DNA from: Sphingorhabdus contaminans
GTDB lineage: Bacteria > Pseudomonadota > Alphaproteobacteria > Sphingomonadales > Sphingomonadaceae
Direction of reading: 5' to 3'
DNA length: 64,000 nucleotides
NCBI RefSeq assembly: GCF_007280415.1
Contig: NZ_VKKU01000001.1
Coordinates: forward strand, 1,364,001 to 1,428,000
Part shown: positions 58,869 to 64,000 of the stretch, in pieces
Numbering within the stretch: the stretch's first letter is position 1
Layout: each line of letters begins with the position of its first letter
Translations under genes and position numbers: made by a program
The notes under the pieces: generated by a model
The model's input: the letters and a program-made list of their open reading frames with translations, nothing else
The model's database searches: none
Told to the model about the DNA's origin: nothing

Positions 58869-59680
58869 ACACGGATATTTTGAAGCGCATCGCCGAAGCG
58901 CTCGAAAGACTGTCGCCCCCGCCTGCCCCGCCGATGGATCTGTCGGCCTATCCCGCCTATCATTGGGATGGGAAAAGGCTTGCGCCTGTTCACCATTTTC
59001 GCCCTTTGCCGATCGATCTGATCGTCGGCGTCGACCGCCAGAAAAACGATATGCTGGAAAACAGCCGCCGCCACGCATCGGGTGCGGCCGCGCATGACGT
59101 GCTCCTCTGGGGTGCGCGCGGCATGGGGAAATCGGCGCTGGTCAAATCCGTTGTCGGGGAATTGCAGAAAGAGGGTCTTTTTGTCGCGCTGGTCGAGGCA
59201 TCTTCGGCACATTTGGCCACCCTGCCCCAGCTTTTCGAAGAATTGTCCATTTCAGGCCGCCGGTTCATCCTGTTTGTCGATGACATTGCCTTTGACACTC
59301 ATGACAACGGCCCGCGCCTGCTCCGCTCGCTTTTGGAAGGCGGCGCCGAGGCCCGTCCGAACAATGTGCGGCTTTACGTGACTTCAAATCGGCGGAATAT
59401 CGTCGACCGTTCCATGGCCGAGCAAACCGACGCCATCAATGCCCGCGACAATATCGACGACAGCCTCGCGCTTGCTGACCGGTTCGGTCTTAAGCTCGGC
59501 TTTCAATATGCCGATCAGGAAGCCTATGTGTCGATGGTCGCGGCCTATGCCAGCCATTTCGACCTCGACTGGGACGAAGCCGACGCCCTCGCCTTCGCCC
59601 ACCAACGCGGTGGCCGGTCCGGCCGGGTTGCCTGGCATTATACGGTCGAACTCGCCGGACGCGCGGGGCGGAAGATTTAG
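58865..59680 (+). CDS. DUF815 family ATP-binding protein
   Basis: 271 residues from a TTG start that overlaps the acyl-CoA dehydrogenase stop as TTGA. The AAA-type Walker A is GARGMGKS at residues 83-90, Walker B is LFVDDIAFD near residue 138, and a sensor-1 like LYVTSNRRNI follows. The early FRPLPIDLIVGVDRQK is a family marker. DUF815 proteins are widespread in proteobacteria with no established role. Coupling to an acyl-CoA dehydrogenase gene may be only transcriptional. No membrane or signal segments were seen. Confidence 0.85.
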   Translation: MNTDILKRIAEALERLSPPPAPPMDLSAYPAYHWDGKRLAPVHHFRPLPIDLIVGVDRQKNDMLENSRRHASGAAAHDVLLWGARGMGKSALVKSVVGELQKEGLFVALVEASSAHLATLPQLFEELSISGRRFILFVDDIAFDTHDNGPRLLRSLLEGGAEARPNNVRLYVTSNRRNIVDRSMAEQTDAINARDNIDDSLALADRFGLKLGFQYADQEAYVSMVAAYASHFDLDWDEADALAFAHQRGGRSGRVAWHYTVELAGRAGRKI

Positions 59681-59716
59681 GATTATCTTTTCCGACTTCT
59701 TTCTCAATCAAACGCC

Positions 59717-59739
59717 GTCACCCTGAACTTGTTTCAGGG
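59717..59739. repeat. REP-like repeat, first of an inverted pair
   Basis: 23 bases beginning GTCACCCTGAAC and ending TTTCAGGG, itself a partial palindrome. Its exact complement is at 59836-59858. It lies between convergent genes. I recall this sequence as a common intergenic repeat of sphingomonads; that was not searched here. Confidence 0.8.
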
Positions 59740-59835
59740 CCTATTTTGCGGCCAAGCCTCCCGCTCGAAAAGCACCCCAACCATGCGTCATCACTTGGCT
59801 TGCACGGACGCATCAGATTTAAACTGAGAAATGGA

Positions 59836-59858
59836 CCCTGAAACAAGTTCAGGGTGAC
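59836..59858. repeat. REP-like repeat, second of an inverted pair
   Basis: Exact inverted copy of 59717-59739, giving a possible 142-base stem-loop in the convergent intergenic region. It could act as a two-way transcription end or protect mRNA 3' ends. Confidence 0.8.
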
Positions 59859-59922
59859 GAGGAAAAATGGATTACAGGAACAGTCCCCAAGGTAACTTTA
59901 TACAGGGACTATCGCCAACACC

Positions 59923-61245
59923 TCAACCCTTGGCCTTCACCCGCCAGACAATATTGCCGACATCATCGCTGACCAGCAAAGATCCATCCTTCGCCACCGT
60001 CAGCATCGTCGGCCGCCCCTGAGCATTGCCGTCCTTGTCCAGAAAACCGGTCAGCACACGCACCGGCTTGCCGACGGGCTCACCTTTGGGGAAGGGAACG
60101 AAGATCACATCATAACCCGAGGCCGGTTTGCGGTTCCACGATCCGTGCCGGGCAACAAATGCACCTTCGGTCAGCGATGCGCCAAGCTTCGCATTATAGC
60201 CAAAGGCCAGACCCAGAGGAGCGGTGTGAGCACCCAGGGCATAGTCCGGACGGCGTTCATATTCGCGCTTTTCGGGCTTGGGCGGCGACACGCGGGCGTC
60301 GGTAAAGCCGCCCCAATAATGCTGCGGCCAGCCATAGTCGGCACCAAATTCAACAAGGGCCAGATAATCGGGAACCAGATCGGAACCCAGCATGTCGCGT
60401 TCGTTGACGACGGTCCAAAGGCGGCCCGACTTGTCCCAGTCAAGGCCCACCGGATTACGCAGACCCGAAGCGTAAGGCATCTTCTTGCCTGTCGCCAGAT
60501 CGAGTTCGAGCACCATGGCACGGCCCCGTTCGACCTCCATCCCGCGTTCGGCGATATTGCTGTTCGAACCGACCGATATGTAGAGTTTCTTGCCATCGGG
60601 CGACGCGGCCAAGTTGCGCGTCCAATGGTTATTGGGGGCCATGGCGTTAAGCTTGGTCACTTCACGTCCCTTGGCGGTGATGCTTGTCTCACCTTCCTTA
60701 TAGGGGAAGGCCAGCACGGCATCGGTATTGGCGACATAAAGCGTGTCACCGACGAGAACCATGCCGAATGGGGAGTTAAGGCCGGTGATATAGGGCGTTT
60801 TAAGTTCCGCCTTGCCATCGCCATCGGCGTCACGCAGCAGGCTGATGCGGTTGGCCGACGGGACGCCAGCCCCCGCCTTGCCCAGCAGCCAGCGCATGAC
60901 CATGCCTTCCAGTCCGCCGCCATCGCGTGGTGGCGAGTTGGTTTCGGCCACCAGCACATCGCCATTGGGCAGAACATAGAGATTACGGGGATGGTCCAGC
61001 CCGTCTGCAAAACGTTCGACGACAAGACCGGGTGCCGCGACTGGTGCCTCACCCGCTTTCCAGCGGTCGACATCGGCAACATTGATGGTCGGAAACATTT
61101 CCGGACGGGGCTGCGTCAATTCGGGTTTCGGCCCTTCCAGCGCCGCAAGCGGAAGCTTTGCCTCGTCCGGGCGGGTCAGGAACCAGACACCGATCAGGCC
61201 AAGGACGATGAAAATCAAAACTATGTTACGTACATGTTTCCACAT
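59923..61245 (-). CDS. L-sorbosone dehydrogenase-like (PQQ/GDH-type beta-propeller) protein
   Basis: 440 residues from the ATG at 61245, with GAGAGGA upstream. A membrane anchor (NIVLIFIVLGLIGVWFL) leads to a six-bladed propeller: DGLDHPRNLYVLPNGDVLVAETNSP, LYISVGSNSNIAERGMEVERG, YASGLRNPVGLDW, and VPDYLALVEFGADYGWPQHYWGG. This is the sorbosone/glucose dehydrogenase family, whose members may use PQQ and oxidise aldoses in the periplasm. Substrate and cofactor use are not proven. It is followed by a REP pair and preceded by a small gene. Confidence 0.82.
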   Translation of the reverse strand: MWKHVRNIVLIFIVLGLIGVWFLTRPDEAKLPLAALEGPKPELTQPRPEMFPTINVADVDRWKAGEAPVAAPGLVVERFADGLDHPRNLYVLPNGDVLVAETNSPPRDGGGLEGMVMRWLLGKAGAGVPSANRISLLRDADGDGKAELKTPYITGLNSPFGMVLVGDTLYVANTDAVLAFPYKEGETSITAKGREVTKLNAMAPNNHWTRNLAASPDGKKLYISVGSNSNIAERGMEVERGRAMVLELDLATGKKMPYASGLRNPVGLDWDKSGRLWTVVNERDMLGSDLVPDYLALVEFGADYGWPQHYWGGFTDARVSPPKPEKREYERRPDYALGAHTAPLGLAFGYNAKLGASLTEGAFVARHGSWNRKPASGYDVIFVPFPKGEPVGKPVRVLTGFLDKDGNAQGRPTMLTVAKDGSLLVSDDVGNIVWRVKAKG

Positions 61246-61258
61246 GGCTTAAATCCTC

Positions 61259-61441
61259 TCAGGCCCGCTTGCGGTCGAACAGCCAAACCACCAGCGCGAT
61301 AGCCACGCCAGCCCCAAAGCCGATCATCATACCTGCGGAAGGTTCGTTCAGGGCGACGCCACCGATGGCGCCGAGAAGCAGGCCGAGTGCGATGAATATA
61401 CCACCGGCGAGGCGGGGTTGGCTGTTGTTGGTTTCAGACAT
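61259..61441 (-). CDS. Small membrane protein of unknown function
   Basis: 60 residues from the ATG at 61441, with AAGGGAC upstream. Two hydrophobic segments (GGIFIALGLLLGAIGGVAL and GMMIGFGAGVAIALVVWLF) are joined by NEPSAG and end in DRKRA. It lies 13 bases upstream of the sorbosone dehydrogenase-like gene on the same strand, so a shared transcript is likely. No named family was recognised. Confidence 0.7.
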   Translation of the reverse strand: MSETNNSQPRLAGGIFIALGLLLGAIGGVALNEPSAGMMIGFGAGVAIALVVWLFDRKRA

Positions 61442-61619
61442 GCCGTCCCTTTGCCACCAATGCCGCATGACAGGCAAGCGGGAACATCGTGCTTAATATT
61501 CGCTAACCAAGTGCTTTGACGGAACGGCCACGCCCCCGCGTTATCAGCGTTCTTGCAGACAGGCCGTTTCACCCGGGCCTGTCTGCCACCCGAAACCCAA
61601 GAGAAAGCCTGACCAGCCT

Positions 61620-61829
61620 ATGTTTTTGCCGCTCTATGTCGAACCGCGTGATGTTGTCGAAGCAGAGGCGCTGATCGACCAATTTGGTAAAACCGCCGGA
61701 CTGGAGGCGGCTGACCGGGCCGAGGCGAGCCGCAATGTAGGCAACCACCTGCATTATTGCCGCTGGCGCCAGATCGAACGGCTGATCATCATGCTCAGCA
61801 TCGAAACGACATTGGGCACCATTCATTAA
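61620..61829 (+). CDS. Small conserved hypothetical protein
   Basis: 69 residues. VEAEALIDQFGKTAGLEAADRAEASRNVGNHLHYCRWRQIERLIIML forms two helices ending in the CRWRQIERLI pattern, which I remember from short sphingomonad proteins of unknown function. AGAGAAAG upstream may serve as ribosome site. It is convergent with the putA gene, ending 36 bases from its stop. Confidence 0.65.
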   Translation: MFLPLYVEPRDVVEAEALIDQFGKTAGLEAADRAEASRNVGNHLHYCRWRQIERLIIMLSIETTLGTIH

Positions 61830-61865
61830 ACGGCACTTCTGGCCGGACCTTTAGCCGTCCGGTTT

Positions 61866-64000
61866 CTAAACCTCATCCTCCAGCGACAGAAGCGAGGCGT
61901 TACCGCCGGCGCTTGTTGTATCCGTGCTGGTCGTGCGCTCGGCGCAGAAACGGTAAAGATAGTGCGGACCGCCGGCTTTCGGGCCGGTGCCCGATAGCCC
62001 CTCCCCGCCAAAGGGCTGACTGCCCACGACCGCGCCGATCATGGAGCGGTTGATGTAGAGATTGCCGACCCGCGCCATCTGCTCGACGGCTTCACTGCTG
62101 CGTGCGATGCGGCTGTGAAGGCCCATGGTCAGGCCGAAGCCCTTGGCATTTACGCGTTGCACCGTTGCGTCCAGCGTTCCGGCCTTCCATGTCGCCACGT
62201 GAACGAGCGGGCCGAACCATTCATTCTGCAACTGGTCAAGGTCATCTAGCCGGATGACCGTGGGCGGAACGAACAGGCCCTTGGCCGGAACGGTCACGCT
62301 GTGGAAGATGCGGTCTTTCACGCTTTGGCGATAGGCCATCAATTTGTCGTACGATGCCTGGTCAATGACAGGACCGATATCGGTCGCCGGATCGGACGGG
62401 TCGCCGACATTCAGGCAATCCATCGCACCGCGCAGCATTTCGAGCGTATGGTCTGCAATATCTTCCTGCAACAGCAGCAGGCGCAGCGCGGAACAGCGTT
62501 GTCCAGCAGACTGGAAGCCGGAGATGATGACATCGCGCACGACCTGCTCCGACAATGCGGTGGAATCGACGATCATCGCGTTCAATCCGCCCGTTTCGGC
62601 GATCAGCGGCACCAGAGGCCGGTCGTCGTCGAGCAAGAGGTTGCGGGCAATGGCCTTGGCCGTCGGGACTGACCCTGTGAACACGACACCGGCAATCCGG
62701 TTGTCCGAGGTCAGTTGCGCACCGACATCGCCCGCGCCGGTAACAAGCTGCAGCACGTCGTCGGGCACACCCGCCTGATGCGCGAGTGAAACGGCAAAGG
62801 CAGCGATGGCGGGCGTTTGCGGGGCGGGCTTTGCGACCACCGCGTTGCCCGCCACGAGCGCCGCGGCGACTTGCCCCAGAAAGATTGCAAGCGGGAAGTT
62901 CCACGGGGCAATGGCGATCCAGACCCCGCGCCCTTCATGGCGCAGCACATTGCGTTCGCCCGTCGGCCCGGGCAGCTCGACCGGCACCAGATCGGCAACT
63001 GCGCGGGCAGAATAATAGCGGCAAAAATCAATGGCCTCTCGCACTTCGGACAGCGCGTCGGGGATGGTCTTCTTCGCCTCCTGCACGGCAAGCGCCATCA
63101 GCTTGCCCCGGTTTTCCTCCATCAGATCGGCCAGGCGGTCCAGACATTCGGCGCGGGTGTAGAGCGATGTCGACGACCATGCTGGATAGGCGGCGAGCGC
63201 ACGGCTGACAGCATCATGGGGGCCGGGTCCGGCGGCTATGGCAAGCTTTGCAGGGATAGCGATTTCGCTGGCGGTTGCGGCCAATATGGCGGCATCGTCC
63301 AGATCGAGGCCCTGGCTGTTCATCCGTTCGGGCTGGAACAGGTCTGCGGGCAAGGCGATGGCGGGGTGGCGCGTGCCGCCGACCGCCATGACTTTTTCCA
63401 CCGGATCGGCGAGCAATTCGTCTTCGCTGACCGACTGGTCGGCGAGCTGGTGGACAAAGCTGCTGTTGGCGCCATTTTCCAGCAGGCGGCGGACGAGATA
63501 GGCGAGCAGGTCGCGGTGGCCGCCGACGGGGGCGTAAGTCCGGCAATGATAGCCTTCCTCCTGCACCAGCCGCTCGAATAGCCCCTCGCCCATGCCGTGC
63601 AGCCGCTGGAATTCAAAATCCCGCCGGTTGCCGGCCCAGTGCACGATGGTCGCGATGGTCAGCGCATTATGGCTCGCCAGCGCCGGGCGGATATGCGCGG
63701 CGTCGAACATGTCGCGGGCGCAGGCAAGGTAGGACACATCGGTCGCCGGCTTGCGGGTGAAAAGCGGGAAATCGCTGAGCCCGCGTTCCTGCGCATGCTT
63801 GATTTCGCTATCCCAATAGGCGCCCTTGACCAGCCGCACCTGCATGATCCGCCGCGTCTCCGCACCCAGCGCGTTTGCCCAGGCAATGGTCGGCCGCGCG
63901 CGCTTGGAATAGGCCTGTACCGCCATGCCCAGCCCGTCCCAGCCGTTGAGCGCAGGATCGCGTGCGACGCGCTCGATGATTTCAAGGCTCATCTCCAGCC
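61866..64000 (-). CDS. putA: Bifunctional proline dehydrogenase/L-glutamate gamma-semialdehyde dehydrogenase PutA, C-terminal part
   Basis: About 711 codons are in the window; the 5' part runs off the end. The first part is the closing half of the FAD-dependent proline dehydrogenase domain (GMAVQAYSKRARP, RLVKGAYWDSEIKHAQ, ASHNALTIAT, YAPVGGHRDLLAYLVRRLLENGANSSFVHQ). It is followed by the aldehyde dehydrogenase domain with PWNFPLAIFLGQ and the catalytic Cys in SAGQRCSALRLLL. GPKAGGPHYLYRF near the end is typical. The enzyme oxidises proline to glutamate. The window begins at an internal codon, not at a real start. Confidence 0.95.
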   Translation of the reverse strand, partial: LEMSLEIIERVARDPALNGWDGLGMAVQAYSKRARPTIAWANALGAETRRIMQVRLVKGAYWDSEIKHAQERGLSDFPLFTRKPATDVSYLACARDMFDAAHIRPALASHNALTIATIVHWAGNRRDFEFQRLHGMGEGLFERLVQEEGYHCRTYAPVGGHRDLLAYLVRRLLENGANSSFVHQLADQSVSEDELLADPVEKVMAVGGTRHPAIALPADLFQPERMNSQGLDLDDAAILAATASEIAIPAKLAIAAGPGPHDAVSRALAAYPAWSSTSLYTRAECLDRLADLMEENRGKLMALAVQEAKKTIPDALSEVREAIDFCRYYSARAVADLVPVELPGPTGERNVLRHEGRGVWIAIAPWNFPLAIFLGQVAAALVAGNAVVAKPAPQTPAIAAFAVSLAHQAGVPDDVLQLVTGAGDVGAQLTSDNRIAGVVFTGSVPTAKAIARNLLLDDDRPLVPLIAETGGLNAMIVDSTALSEQVVRDVIISGFQSAGQRCSALRLLLLQEDIADHTLEMLRGAMDCLNVGDPSDPATDIGPVIDQASYDKLMAYRQSVKDRIFHSVTVPAKGLFVPPTVIRLDDLDQLQNEWFGPLVHVATWKAGTLDATVQRVNAKGFGLTMGLHSRIARSSEAVEQMARVGNLYINRSMIGAVVGSQPFGGEGLSGTGPKAGGPHYLYRFCAERTTSTDTTSAGGNASLLSLEDEV

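Overview
The window looks like chromosomal DNA of a sphingomonad (Alphaproteobacteria, order Sphingomonadales). The evidence is a SciP-type CtrA regulator with GANTC sites upstream, two large TonB-dependent outer-membrane proteins, an alphaproteobacterial-type rpoB (about 1387 codons) and rpoC (about 1427 codons), polyhydroxyalkanoate genes, and short repeats of a kind I remember from sphingomonad genomes. No rRNA, tRNA or CRISPR array was seen. Family names are by recognition of protein sequence; no search was run.

Layout. 1-3.2 kb: start of a serine-hydrolase lipoprotein gene, a small membrane protein, mnmA, sciP with a structured 535-base leader, and a GlsB/YeaQ membrane protein. 3.4-9.1 kb: an RND efflux adaptor-pump pair and a DUF445 membrane protein. 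9.1-13.9 kb: an MTA/SAH nucleosidase, a ferredoxin-NADP reductase-like flavoprotein and a TonB receptor. 14.0-17.9 kb: a PHA depolymerase-like hydrolase, a DUF4118 histidine kinase and PHA synthase. 17.9-19.9 kb: a compact arsR-arsI-arsC-aqpS operon. 20.0-23.0 kb: PnuC with a NadR-type kinase, and an ABC-F ATPase. 23.0-25.2 kb: kynureninase with a formamidase-like lipoprotein.

25.3-29.3 kb holds the most unusual gene, a 1312-residue protein with much lower GC than the genes on both sides. I read it as an Mrr-like nuclease domain, a long TPR-like region, a GreA/B C-terminal-like domain and a PIN-like nuclease domain. It is a candidate single-gene defence or conflict system. Just beyond it lies a second, synonymously diverged copy of the last 20 codons of lepA, next to the intact lepA, which marks the site as a recombination or insertion point.

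29.4-34.5 kb: lepA, then an accessory stretch of small uncharacterised genes. Two of them are bracketed by the same upstream and downstream repeats, like cassettes. 34.9-43.5 kb: rpoB and rpoC with a strong terminator. 43.6-48.9 kb: a MacA/MacB-type export system and a TonB-dependent barrel protein. 49.1-57.1 kb: a small lipoprotein, galU, msrA, a second RND pump with its lipoprotein adaptor, an M48 peptidase with a PDZ domain, and a Sua5/YrdC enzyme. 57.1-64 kb: an acyl-CoA dehydrogenase with a DUF815 ATPase, a repeat pair, a sorbosone-dehydrogenase-like protein, two small genes, and the C-terminal two thirds of putA.

Synonymous codon choice changes inside rpoB near 36.8 kb, from C-ending to T-ending Arg, Gly and Val codons. 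The lower-GC style continues to about 56.5 kb, inside the sua5 gene. That is consistent with a long replaced segment, but it is an impression from reading and not a computed result.
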